This document shows, in pieces, positions 26,180 through 33,947 of a stretch of DNA of 64,000 bases (positions are counted from its first letter, which is position 1; each line of letters opens with the position of its first letter). The translations under genes were made by a program, and so were the position numbers. The notes under the pieces are model-generated. The model saw only the letters and a list, made by a program, of their open reading frames with translations. It was not told where the DNA came from and ran no database searches. Location of the stretch: the NCBI GenBank assembly GCA_035279525.1, contig DATEHQ010000100.1, forward strand, positions 124,001 through 188,000, read 5' to 3'. The stretch is from DATEHQ01 sp035279525. GTDB taxonomy: Bacteria; Chloroflexota; Dormibacteria; Dormibacterales; Dormibacteraceae.

Positions 26180-27102
26180 GCAAAGACATCGGTCGCCTCC
26201 TGACCGCGATGATCACGCCGTTCAAAGCCGACCATTCGGTCGACTACGACATGGCTCAAAAGCTCGCCGCTCAGCTGGTGGCCGACGGCTCGGACGGAGT
26301 CGTGGTCTCGGGCACCACGGGCGAAGCGCCCAGCCTGAGCGACCCCGAGAAGATCGAGCTCCTGCGTGCGATCAAGGAGGCGATTCCCTCAGCGGACGTG
26401 GTCGCCGGAACCGGAAGCAACGACACGCACCATTCGGTCGAGCTCTCCAGGCTCGCGATGAAGGCGGGCGCCGATGCGCTCCTGGCTGTGGTGCCGTACT
26501 ACAACAAACCGCCGCAGGAGGGGATGTACCAGCACTTCAAGGCCATCTCGGAAGTGGGCCCAACGATCATGTACAACATCCAGGGCCGCACCGCGGTCAA
26601 CATGACCGCCGCGACGACGCTGCGCTGCGCGGAGCTGCCGGGCATCATCGGCGTCAAGGAGGCGAGCGGCGACCTCGACCAGATCGGCCTGGTATGCGCC
26701 GGCAAGCCGAATCGCTTCAAGGTCTGGAGCGGCGACGACAGCTGGACGCTGCCGGTGCTCGCCGTCGGCGGCTACGGTGTGATCTGTGTCGTCTCGCACA
26801 TCGCCGGCCGGTCCATGGCGAGGCTGATCGACGCGCACGTCAAGGCCGAGAACGATGTCGCGCGTGACATCCATCTCGGGCTGCTCCCCGTGATCAGGTC
26901 GCTGATGACCACGGCGGCCAACCCTGTTCCCGTCAAGTCGGTGCTGAATGCGATGGGCTTCCCGGCCGGACCTTTCCGCCTCCCGCTCGTGCCTCTGAGC
27001 GACGAGCAGCTCAAGTCGGTGATGAAGACCGTCCACGAGGCCGGCGAGCTCATCACGTTTTCGAATCTCGGGGTCCCCGCGAGTTCACGGCGGGGCCTCT
27101 GA
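26176..27102 (+). CDS. dapA: 4-hydroxy-tetrahydrodipicolinate synthase
   Basis: Condenses aspartate semialdehyde with pyruvate; 308 residues in a TIM barrel. Visible motifs are VVSGTTGEAPSLSDPEK, VVPYYNKPPQEGMYQHFKAI (with the proton-relay tyrosine) and the Schiff-base lysine in GIIGVKEASGD. The last ~10 residues (VPASSRRGL) are encoded by a palindromic repeat that recurs at the spoVS/miaB and miaB/mutS junctions, so the natural C-terminus appears to have been extended or replaced by the repeat. Confidence 0.95.
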   Translation: MSKDIGRLLTAMITPFKADHSVDYDMAQKLAAQLVADGSDGVVVSGTTGEAPSLSDPEKIELLRAIKEAIPSADVVAGTGSNDTHHSVELSRLAMKAGADALLAVVPYYNKPPQEGMYQHFKAISEVGPTIMYNIQGRTAVNMTAATTLRCAELPGIIGVKEASGDLDQIGLVCAGKPNRFKVWSGDDSWTLPVLAVGGYGVICVVSHIAGRSMARLIDAHVKAENDVARDIHLGLLPVIRSLMTTAANPVPVKSVLNAMGFPAGPFRLPLVPLSDEQLKSVMKTVHEAGELITFSNLGVPASSRRGL

Positions 27103-27112
27103 GCTCGTGGGG
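27070..27112. repeat. Imperfect palindromic dispersed repeat, copy 1
   Basis: One of three copies in the window sharing the left arm GGGGTCCCCGCGA and the right arm GAGCTCGTGGGG. It starts inside the dapA 3' end and runs into the gap before the uracil-DNA glycosylase. The arms are inverted relative to each other (CCCCGCGA.TTCAC against GA.TTCGTGGGG), so the RNA could fold into a stem. Confidence 0.65.
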
Positions 27113-27140
27113 CCAAAGCCTGGAGTGAAAGTCGCTTAGC

Positions 27141-27764
27141 ATCCCCGATGAGCTGACCCAGCTCCACGCCACGATCCGGTCCTGCAAGAGCTGCGGCCTG
27201 CACGCCACCCGGACCCAGGCGGTGCCGGGAGTCGGTCCCTGTCCGGCCGACATCATGATCGTCGGCGAGGCGCCGGGCTTCAACGAGGACCGGCAGGGCG
27301 AGCCGTTCGTGGGCGCCGCGGGCAAGCTGCTCGACACGCTGCTGGCGCGCATCGACCTGACGCGGCAACACGTCTACATCACCAACGTCCTGAAATGCCG
27401 CCCGCCCATGAACCGCGACCCCATGCCCAACGAAGCCGAGGCCTGCTCGCCCTACCTGCGGCGTCAGCTAGAGCTGGTCCGGCCCAAGGTCGTGCTGATC
27501 CTCGGGCGCCACGCGCTCGAGCGCCTGATGCCGGGCCAGGGCTCGATCTCTCGCATCCACGGCAGCATGATCAAGCGCGGCGACATCGCATATGTGCCGC
27601 TCTACCATCCGGCGGCGGCGCTGCACAACGGCACGCTGGTCGCAGACCTCGAGCACGACTTCGACCAGGTCAAGCAATACCTCGACAAGGTGCTGGCTCC
27701 GCCGCCGCCGCCCCAGCCGGTGGTCGCGGCCAGGCAGGAGCCAGAGCAGCTGACCCTGTTGTGA
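27141..27764 (+). CDS. Type 4/5 iron-sulfur uracil-DNA glycosylase with non-canonical start
   Basis: Excises uracil from DNA. From ATC 27141 it has about 207 residues. The four cluster cysteines are visible: Cys15 and Cys18 (SCKSCGLH), Cys86 (NVLKCRPP) and Cys102 (EAEACSPYL). Motif GEAPGFNEDRQGEPFVGAAG and the C-terminal YHPAAAL are diagnostic. An in-frame TGA at 27126-27128 limits the N-terminus, and the first canonical start (GTG 27222) would delete both N-terminal cysteines. Initiation must therefore use ATC 27141, CTG 27153 or similar. A C-terminal proline/glutamine tail precedes the stop. Confidence 0.88.
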   Translation: MPDELTQLHATIRSCKSCGLHATRTQAVPGVGPCPADIMIVGEAPGFNEDRQGEPFVGAAGKLLDTLLARIDLTRQHVYITNVLKCRPPMNRDPMPNEAEACSPYLRRQLELVRPKVVLILGRHALERLMPGQGSISRIHGSMIKRGDIAYVPLYHPAAALHNGTLVADLEHDFDQVKQYLDKVLAPPPPPQPVVAARQEPEQLTLL

Positions 27765-27778
27765 AAAACCCCCACTAG

Positions 27779-29431
27779 TTGTCGCGGCTCAGGTACCTCC
27801 CGCTCGGCGGCCTCGGCGAGGTCGGCATCAACATGTGGGCGCTCGAGTGGGAAGGCAAGGTGCTGGTGGTCGATGCGGGCCTCATGTTCCCGCAAGAGGA
27901 CATGCCGGGAATCGACCTCGTCCTGCCGGACATCTCCTATCTCATGTCTCGCGAACGCGAGGTCACAGGGATCGTCCTCACGCACGGTCATGAGGACCAC
28001 ATCGGCGGGCTGCCGTTTGCGCTCAAGAAGGTCAACGTCCCCGTTTATGGGACGCGGCTGACGCTCGGCCTGGTCAAGCCAAAGCTCAGAGAGCATCGCT
28101 TCCTGCGCGAGTCCGACCTGCGCGAGATACGCGTGGGCGACCAGGTCCAGCTGGGTCCGTTCCGCGTCGAGACCATCGCCGTGTGTCACTCGATCCCCGA
28201 CGCGGTCGGGCTGTCGATCGAAACACCCGTCGGACGAGTCGTTTACACGAGCGATTTCAAGCTCGACCCCGCGCCGCCCGACGGTCATCCCACGGACATG
28301 GCCCGCTTCAAGGCACTGGGTGATCAGGGCGTGCTGCTCCTGCTGAGCGACTCGACGAATGCGGAACGCCTGGGACGCTCAGGCTCCGAGCGTGATCTGC
28401 ACGCGCCGTTCGAGCGCATCTTCGGCGAGGCGCCGGGCAGGATCGTCGTCGCCAACTTCGCATCGAACATTCACCGCATCCAGCACCTGGTGCGGATGGC
28501 GGAACAGTTCGGGCGCCGCGTCGCCGTCGTCGGGCGGAGCCTCCAGACGAACTTCAAGACCGCACGCGAGCTGGGTTTCCTCGAGGTGCCGGACGGCTTG
28601 ACGGTTCCCCTCGGCGAGATAGACCGCGTGCCGCCGTCGAGGCTTCTTCTCTTGACGGCGGGGAGCCAGGGCGAGCCGATGTCCGCGCTCACGCGATTTG
28701 CCGCGCAGCGGCACCCCGCGGTGAACGTCCTCAAGGACGACTGGGTCGTCATCTCCGCGCGGCCGATCCCAGGCAACGAGCGGATGGTCCATCAGACGGT
28801 CAACAACCTCTACCGCCACGGCGCCAGGGTGTTCTACTCCGAGGTGGGCAACGTGCACGTGACCGGCCACGCTCAGCGCGATGAGCTGATCGAGATGCTC
28901 GGCGCCGTCCGGCCCCGGTTCTTCATCCCCGTGCACGGGGAATACCGTCAGCTCTACCTGCATTCCGAGATCGCGCGCGGGTCTGGACTCGCCGAGGACC
29001 GGATCGCGGTGGTCGAGGACGGCGAGTCGGTCGAGCTTTCCGCCGAGGCGATGGTGCGCGGTGAGAAGGTGCCGAGCGGGCTCGTCTACGTCGACGGCCT
29101 CGGCGTGGGGGACGTGGAACAGGTCGTGCTGCGCGATCGGCGGCACCTGGCGGAGGATGGCATCCTCGTGGCCACGCTGACGCTCGACCGCGACACGGGC
29201 ACGCTGCGCGTGGGGCCAGAGCTGGTCTCACGCGGCGTGATCGAGCCCGAGCTCTCGAGCAAGCTGATGGCGGACGCACGCGCCGCGGTGATCGAGAGCA
29301 TCGCGCGCTTCGCCGATTCACGCCCCGAGCTCAGCCTGCTGCAGGAGGCGGTCCACGACGCCGTGTCGCGCACTGTCTACAGGCAGACCCGGCGCCGTCC
29401 TATGGTGATCCCGGTCATCACCGAGATATGA
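27779..29431 (+). CDS. rnj: Ribonuclease J
   Basis: Metallo-beta-lactamase/beta-CASP RNase with endo- and 5'-3' exonuclease activity in relatives; 550 residues. The metal-binding motif HGHEDHIGG begins near residue 68. SDFKLDPAP and the beta-CASP motifs (GEPMSAL, VHVTGHA, FIPVHGEYRQL) follow, and a C-terminal domain is present. The start TTG 27779 has no clear ribosome-binding site. RNase J together with RNase Y (rny, 35735) and PNPase gives this organism a Gram-positive-type RNA decay set. Confidence 0.95.
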   Translation: MSRLRYLPLGGLGEVGINMWALEWEGKVLVVDAGLMFPQEDMPGIDLVLPDISYLMSREREVTGIVLTHGHEDHIGGLPFALKKVNVPVYGTRLTLGLVKPKLREHRFLRESDLREIRVGDQVQLGPFRVETIAVCHSIPDAVGLSIETPVGRVVYTSDFKLDPAPPDGHPTDMARFKALGDQGVLLLLSDSTNAERLGRSGSERDLHAPFERIFGEAPGRIVVANFASNIHRIQHLVRMAEQFGRRVAVVGRSLQTNFKTARELGFLEVPDGLTVPLGEIDRVPPSRLLLLTAGSQGEPMSALTRFAAQRHPAVNVLKDDWVVISARPIPGNERMVHQTVNNLYRHGARVFYSEVGNVHVTGHAQRDELIEMLGAVRPRFFIPVHGEYRQLYLHSEIARGSGLAEDRIAVVEDGESVELSAEAMVRGEKVPSGLVYVDGLGVGDVEQVVLRDRRHLAEDGILVATLTLDRDTGTLRVGPELVSRGVIEPELSSKLMADARAAVIESIARFADSRPELSLLQEAVHDAVSRTVYRQTRRRPMVIPVITEI

Positions 29432-29727
29432 AGCTTCCGCCTCTTGCTCTCGTCGCGCCGAGCCTGTGCCCGCGTTGCGACCAGCCCGCGATGATGCTCA
29501 ACCATTCGGAGGAGAGCCAGTGCGCCCACTGCGGGCTGCAGCTCCACCAATGCGGCCACTGCCGGGGCGTCGCAGGACCGTTCGACCGGTACTGCGGATT
29601 CTGCGGGCACGAGCTGGTGCGAGGCGAGTCCCGGCCGATGTGGTGGAGGTTGTGGTTCCTGGCGGCTCTGGTCCCGCTGGTGGGAGGCCTGATCTACGGA
29701 ATCGCGCAGGCGCAGGTGCATCACTAG
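29428..29727 (+). CDS. Small double zinc-ribbon membrane-anchored protein
   Basis: A 99-residue protein with two treble-clef/zinc-ribbon modules: CPRC with CAHC (about residues 14-35), then CGHC with CGFC (about 42-59). A single C-terminal membrane helix follows (FLAALVPLVGGLIYGIAQA). Its ATG overlaps the RNase J stop (ATGA), so it is co-expressed with it. The function is unknown; a membrane tether for a nucleic-acid or protein partner is one possibility. A second zinc-ribbon gene faces it across a tandem repeat. Confidence 0.7.
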   Translation: MKLPPLALVAPSLCPRCDQPAMMLNHSEESQCAHCGLQLHQCGHCRGVAGPFDRYCGFCGHELVRGESRPMWWRLWFLAALVPLVGGLIYGIAQAQVHH

Positions 29728-29748
29728 GCTGCGCGGCGGGCGCCCGGC

Positions 29749-29994
29749 CGCCAGGCCCGGATAGGCCGGACTATCCGAAGACGAAAGGGTCGCCAGACCC
29801 GGACAGGCCGGACTATCCGAAGACGAAAGGGCCGCGGGCCCGGATAGGCCGGACTATCGGAAGACGAACGGGTCGCCGACCTGGACAGGCCGGACTATCC
29901 GAAGACGAACGGCCGCCAGGCCCGGACAGGCCGGACTATCCGAGGACGAAGGGCCGCCAGGCACGGACAGGCCGGACTATCCGAGGACGGAGGC
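29749..29994. repeat. Tandem repeat of six ~41-bp units
   Basis: Six head-to-tail units (29749-29790, 29791-29832, 29833-29873, 29874-29913, 29914-29954, 29955-~29994) of 42, 42, 41, 40, 41 and ~40 bases. The core of each is GGAYAGGCCGGACTATCC followed by GARGACGAA. Units 1 and 3 carry GGATAG; in unit 1 this pairs perfectly with CTATCC, giving a short hairpin. Unit lengths drift out of frame, so it is unlikely to be coding as a whole. It fills the 300-base gap between two convergent zinc-ribbon genes. Confidence 0.9.
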
Positions 29995-30027
29995 AGCAGC
30001 CGGCCGCGCCCACCGGGCACGGGACGA

Positions 30028-30327
30028 CTAGCTCCGGTTCAGGCGCTGCCCGCACTCCACGCAGAAGCTGTGCCGCCCGAGGTTGTGATGACCGCATGAC
30101 GAGCACACGAGCCGCCGCGGTGGGTCGGCCTGCAGCCACCGCTCATTCTCGCGCCGGTACCAGATGCCATCTTCGGGACCGAGCATCCAGCGCCGCCCCT
30201 CGCTGTCGAGCACAGCGAGGTCCCGCACGGCGACCCTGAACGCCCGAGGCAGCAGGCTGCCGGAGCGCCGCTCGTCGACCAGGAACCTGTAACGGATCTC
30301 GGCTTCCGCAAACGGATCGACGGCCAT
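30028..30327 (-). CDS. Small protein with C-terminal zinc ribbon
   Basis: A 99-residue protein. Residues 1-70 form a small beta-rich domain (FLVDERRSG, VAVRDLAVLDSEGRRWMLGPEDGIWYRRENERW) that could be a WD-like or SH3-like fold. The C-terminus has a zinc ribbon, CSSCGHHNLGRHSFCVECG. It is convergent to the RNase J-linked zinc-ribbon gene and divergent from ftsK, with 85 bases between the two starts. I cannot assign a function; the layout of sensor-like domain plus ribbon recurs in small bacterial regulators. Confidence 0.65.
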   Translation of the reverse strand: MAVDPFAEAEIRYRFLVDERRSGSLLPRAFRVAVRDLAVLDSEGRRWMLGPEDGIWYRRENERWLQADPPRRLVCSSCGHHNLGRHSFCVECGQRLNRS

Positions 30328-30412
30328 CGGGCAAGAGTATGCCCGGAGGCAGAAGCTCGGCGGAGGCGGGAGCGTCGGTTAGAATCGAGCCCGGCTCAAG
30401 GGCCAACGCAGC

Positions 30413-32689
30413 ATGCGTCGCACCACATCAAAGAGCACGCGTCACTCCTCCAGCAGCGCCCGCCGCGCTTCGTCGACGCGCACCCGGACACGGCGCGGCA
30501 AGCGCGCAACGCCGGCGCCAAGGCTGACCCAGAAGCAAGCGCGCGAGATCACAGGCGTCCTTTTGATCCTTGTCGCCCTGCTGGGTGCGCTCGCGATCGG
30601 CAGCAGCTCAGGCTTCGTCCTGGCCGGCCTCCACCGGTGGCTGATCACGAGCTTCGGCTACGCCTGGTTCGTGCCCGCGGGCGGGGCGCTGGCTCTCGGC
30701 GCTTATCTGCTGTGGCCCAAAGCGCCGCGGCCGAGGCCGGTCGACCTGGTGTCGGGTGTGGTCGCGGTCCTCGCCCTGATCGGGTTGTTCGGCCTCGCCG
30801 CCAGGCACGGCGGCTCCTTCGGCGATGCGATCGACGGTGCGGTCACGGCCGTGGTCGGAGTACCCGGCGCCTGGGTGCTGCTGGTGGCGCTCTTGCTGAT
30901 CGGGCTCATCGTCACGATGCACTTCAGCCCTAGCGCGTTGATCGGGATGGTGCTGGGCGCGCTGCGAGCCGCCTACGCGGAAAGGGCCCGGCTCGAGAGC
31001 CTCGTGGCCACACCTCCCGCGGAGAAACCCAGGCCCGTAAAGGCAGCCGCCATCCAGGCCGGGCCGCGGCCCGCGGCAGCGATGCATCCGGTCGCCACCG
31101 AGCCGGTCCGCGCCTGGGAAGTGGACGAGCCGGACGGAGGGAAGGAGCCGTCAGCCATCCAGGCTCGCGCCGAAGCGCCGGAGCCTAAGCAACCTGCCGC
31201 GGTCCTGCGCGTCGTCGCGGAGCCCGAGGACGAGGTGCCGGAGATCGATTGGAAGCTGCCTTCGATAACCCTGCTCGACACCGTGACGGCCCGCCGCGAG
31301 CGGATGGCCGACGAGATCAAGCGCAACGTCAGGGTCATGGAGAGCACGCTGCAGCAGTTCGGCGTCGAGGCGAAGGTGATCGGCGTCAACCCGGGGCCCG
31401 CCGTCACGCAGTACGAGGTGCAGCCCGGTCCTGGCGTCCAGGTGAAGCGCATCACCGCGCTGCAGAACGACCTCTCGCTCGCTCTCGCCGCCGCACCACT
31501 GCGCATCGAGGCGCCCATCCCGGGCAAGTCGGCGGTGGGAATCGAGGTTCCCAACAAGTCCGCGAGCCTGGTCACGATCCGCGAGGTCATCGAGACCGCG
31601 GCGTTTCGCGAGGGCAGCAACAAGCTCGCGCTCGGACTCGGCAACGACGTATCCGGCCAGTCGATAGTCGGAGACCTCACGAAGATGCCGCACCTGCTCA
31701 TCGCGGGCGCCACCGGCCAGGGCAAGAGCGTCTGCATCAACGCGCTCATCACCAGCCTGCTGTTCCAGGTCACGCCGGAGCACCTGCGGCTCCTGTTGAT
31801 CGACCCGAAGCGTGTGGAGCTGACCGGCTACAACGGGCTGCCGCACCTTGCGCTGCCCGTGCTGGTCGAATCGCACCAGGCTGCAGCCGCCCTGCGTTGG
31901 GCGGTGGCCGAGATGGATCGGAGATACAAGCTTTTCTCCGCCGAAGGCGTGCGCAACATCGCCACGTACAACGAGAAGGCGGACCTCAAGCTCGCGCGAC
32001 CGCTGCCCTACGTGGTGATCGTGATCGACGAGCTCGCCGACCTGATGATGGTCGCCGCGGGAGAGATCGAAGAGCTGATCTGCCGCATCGCGCAGCTCGC
32101 GCGGGCGGTGGGCATCCATCTCATCATCGCGACGCAGCGACCTTCGACCGACATCATCACCGGCCTCATCAAGGCCAACATCCCTTCGCGCATCGCGTTC
32201 GCGGTGGGTTCGCAGGTGGACAGCCGGGTCATCCTCGATGCAGGCGGCGCCGAGAAGCTCCTGGGCCGCGGAGACATGCTCTATCAACCGGTCGACGCGG
32301 GCAAGCCGACGCGCATCCAGGGAGCATTCGTGAGCGACCCCGAGGTCGAGGCGGTGGTCAACTTCTGGAAGACGCAGGGCGGCCCCCGCTACATGGAGGA
32401 GATTCTCGAAGAAGGGGCCGGGACGGAGTGGGAGGGAGGCGAACGGCGCGAGGAGCGCAAGCTCGACCCGCTCTTCGCGCGTTCGGCGCGCGCTGTGGCG
32501 GCAGAAGGCGGGGCTTCCGTCTCGCTGGTGCAGCGCAAGTTCAACGTCGGTTATTCGCGCGCTGGGCGGATCGTGGACCAGCTGGCCGAGCATCGTGTCA
32601 TAGGCGGGTACCAGGGCTCGAAATCGCGCGAGGTCTTGATGACCCTGCCCGACGTCGACGACCTGCTGGAGCGCCTGGGCATCGAATGA
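30413..32689 (+). CDS. ftsK: DNA translocase FtsK/SpoIIIE
   Basis: Septum-associated hexameric DNA pump that clears chromosome from the division site; 758 residues. A basic, Ser/Thr/Arg-rich N-terminus precedes four to five membrane helices (about 45-185). A short proline/alanine linker follows, then the motor: alpha domain, Walker A GATGQGKS (about 432-439) and Walker B VIVIDELADLMM. The C-terminal gamma winged helix (LVQRKFNVGYSRAGRIVDQLAEHRVIGGYQGSKSREVL) reads oriented DNA sequences. The linker is short compared with enterobacterial FtsK. ATG 30413 lies in the gap after the minus-strand ribbon gene. Confidence 0.96.
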   Translation: MRRTTSKSTRHSSSSARRASSTRTRTRRGKRATPAPRLTQKQAREITGVLLILVALLGALAIGSSSGFVLAGLHRWLITSFGYAWFVPAGGALALGAYLLWPKAPRPRPVDLVSGVVAVLALIGLFGLAARHGGSFGDAIDGAVTAVVGVPGAWVLLVALLLIGLIVTMHFSPSALIGMVLGALRAAYAERARLESLVATPPAEKPRPVKAAAIQAGPRPAAAMHPVATEPVRAWEVDEPDGGKEPSAIQARAEAPEPKQPAAVLRVVAEPEDEVPEIDWKLPSITLLDTVTARRERMADEIKRNVRVMESTLQQFGVEAKVIGVNPGPAVTQYEVQPGPGVQVKRITALQNDLSLALAAAPLRIEAPIPGKSAVGIEVPNKSASLVTIREVIETAAFREGSNKLALGLGNDVSGQSIVGDLTKMPHLLIAGATGQGKSVCINALITSLLFQVTPEHLRLLLIDPKRVELTGYNGLPHLALPVLVESHQAAAALRWAVAEMDRRYKLFSAEGVRNIATYNEKADLKLARPLPYVVIVIDELADLMMVAAGEIEELICRIAQLARAVGIHLIIATQRPSTDIITGLIKANIPSRIAFAVGSQVDSRVILDAGGAEKLLGRGDMLYQPVDAGKPTRIQGAFVSDPEVEAVVNFWKTQGGPRYMEEILEEGAGTEWEGGERREERKLDPLFARSARAVAAEGGASVSLVQRKFNVGYSRAGRIVDQLAEHRVIGGYQGSKSREVLMTLPDVDDLLERLGIE

Positions 32690-32777
32690 TTCCCGGGCCC
32701 CGGCCGGCCGCTCGGCCTCTGGCCGTCGGACGCGGACGTGGCAGCAGGCGGCCCCTCATCGCAAACTTCACCCTGGG

Positions 32778-33836
32778 GTGAACCTATCCAACGCACTGAC
32801 CGTCAGCCGGCTGGCCTCCATCCCGGTCCTGATGGCGTTGCTGATCGTCACGTTCCCCTACCACGACCAGATCGCCGCGGCCACCTTCATCGGCTTCTCG
32901 CTGACCGACTCGCTAGACGGCATCCTCGCCCGGAGGCGAGGAACGGTCAGCGACCTGGGCAAGTTCCTGGACCCGCTCGCGGACAAGCTGTTCGTGCTCG
33001 CGGTCCTGATCGTCCTGGTCCAGGAAGGCCTGGTTGCCGCCTGGGTCGTGGTCGTGATCTTTTCACGCGAGCTGATCATCACGATCCTTCGATCTGTCGC
33101 CTCGAGCCAGGGCACTGTCATCGCCGCGGCTCCGCTCGGCAAGACCAAGACGATCACGCAAATGAGCGCGGTCACGTTGCTGATCCTTCAGCGGCCCTAC
33201 CCGGTGCTGGTGCCAGTTGCCGACCTGGCGGTCGCCGTGGCGGTGGTCTTCACCATCGTCAGCGGTGTCGACTACCTCGTCCGCTTCCGATACGTCATCG
33301 GTCTCGGCGAAAACTCGCCGGGCGCCCATTCGCCGCACCGCCGGATCGCCGGAGAGGTGGGGGAGCTGCTCCAGCGGCATCACAAGACCGTGGCCGTCGC
33401 CGAGTCGTGCACCGGTGGACTTCTCGGATCGGCCTTCACCGAGCAGGCGGGCAGCTCGGCCTACTTCAAGGGTGGCGTGGTCGCCTACACGGACCAGGTC
33501 AAGCGCGACCAGCTCGGAGTCTCGGCCGACGAGCTGACGCGACACACGGCCGTCAGTCGTGAGGTGGCCATCGCCATGGCCCGCGGGGTGCAGGCGCGCT
33601 TGCACGCGGACTTCGCGGTCTCGATCACCTGCATCGCCGGCCCCGACTCGGATGCCTCGGGACTGCCGGTGGGCCTTACCTACGTGGGCGTGGCGACGCC
33701 CCGCGACATCAAAGTGTTCGAATCCCATCTGAAGGGGGACAGGGAGGCGAACCGGAGGGCCGCGGCGCGATGGGCCCTGGAGCTCCTCCGCGGTGAGGTT
33801 CGTGCCAACATCGCGTCGGAGGTCAAGACTGCTTGA
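32778..33836 (+). CDS. PgsA-CinA fusion: phosphatidylglycerophosphate synthase plus NMN amidohydrolase domain
   Basis: One 352-residue reading frame joins two enzymes. Residues 1-~180 are a CDP-alcohol phosphatidyltransferase with the full motif DSLDGILARR...GKFLDPLADK and several membrane helices, as in PgsA. Residues ~195-352 are a CinA C-terminal domain with AESCTGGLLGSAFTEQAGSS (AESCTGG near 206-212) and CIAGPDSDASGLPVG, the family that deamidates nicotinamide mononucleotide. In many Gram-positive-type genomes pgsA, cinA and recA are neighbours; here the first two are fused in frame. Its end abuts the recA promoter. Confidence 0.88.
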   Translation: MNLSNALTVSRLASIPVLMALLIVTFPYHDQIAAATFIGFSLTDSLDGILARRRGTVSDLGKFLDPLADKLFVLAVLIVLVQEGLVAAWVVVVIFSRELIITILRSVASSQGTVIAAAPLGKTKTITQMSAVTLLILQRPYPVLVPVADLAVAVAVVFTIVSGVDYLVRFRYVIGLGENSPGAHSPHRRIAGEVGELLQRHHKTVAVAESCTGGLLGSAFTEQAGSSAYFKGGVVAYTDQVKRDQLGVSADELTRHTAVSREVAIAMARGVQARLHADFAVSITCIAGPDSDASGLPVGLTYVGVATPRDIKVFESHLKGDREANRRAAARWALELLRGEVRANIASEVKTA

Positions 33837-33861
33837 CGCGCGAACAGTTGTTCGCTACACT
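33833..33861 (+). promoter_or_regulatory. recA promoter with SOS box in the spacer
   Basis: The -35 element is TTGACG (33833-33838) and the -10 is TACACT (33856-33861), 17 bases apart. The spacer holds the perfect palindrome CGAACAGTTGTTCG (33841-33854), the Gram-positive-type LexA site. LexA bound here would block polymerase. The -35 overlaps the stop codon of the preceding fusion gene. Start of recA is 86 bases further on. Confidence 0.85.
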
Positions 33862-33947
33862 TCGACGAACCGGCCTGTAAAGAACGTTGATTCCAACCCG
33901 ACGACGTAGAACACTCGCCGCAACGACCTAGGAGGCAATTCAACGAA

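Noticed and set aside
29749..29994. CRISPR-like array
   Set aside because: The units abut each other with no unique spacers, differ in length by one or two bases, and no cas gene is near. It is a tandem minisatellite.
29466..30239. A 257-codon open frame across the tandem repeat, giving PDRPDYPKTKG-type repeats
   Set aside because: The unit lengths of 40-42 shift frame after two units, the frame overlaps genes on both sides, and composition is that of chance GC-rich sequence.
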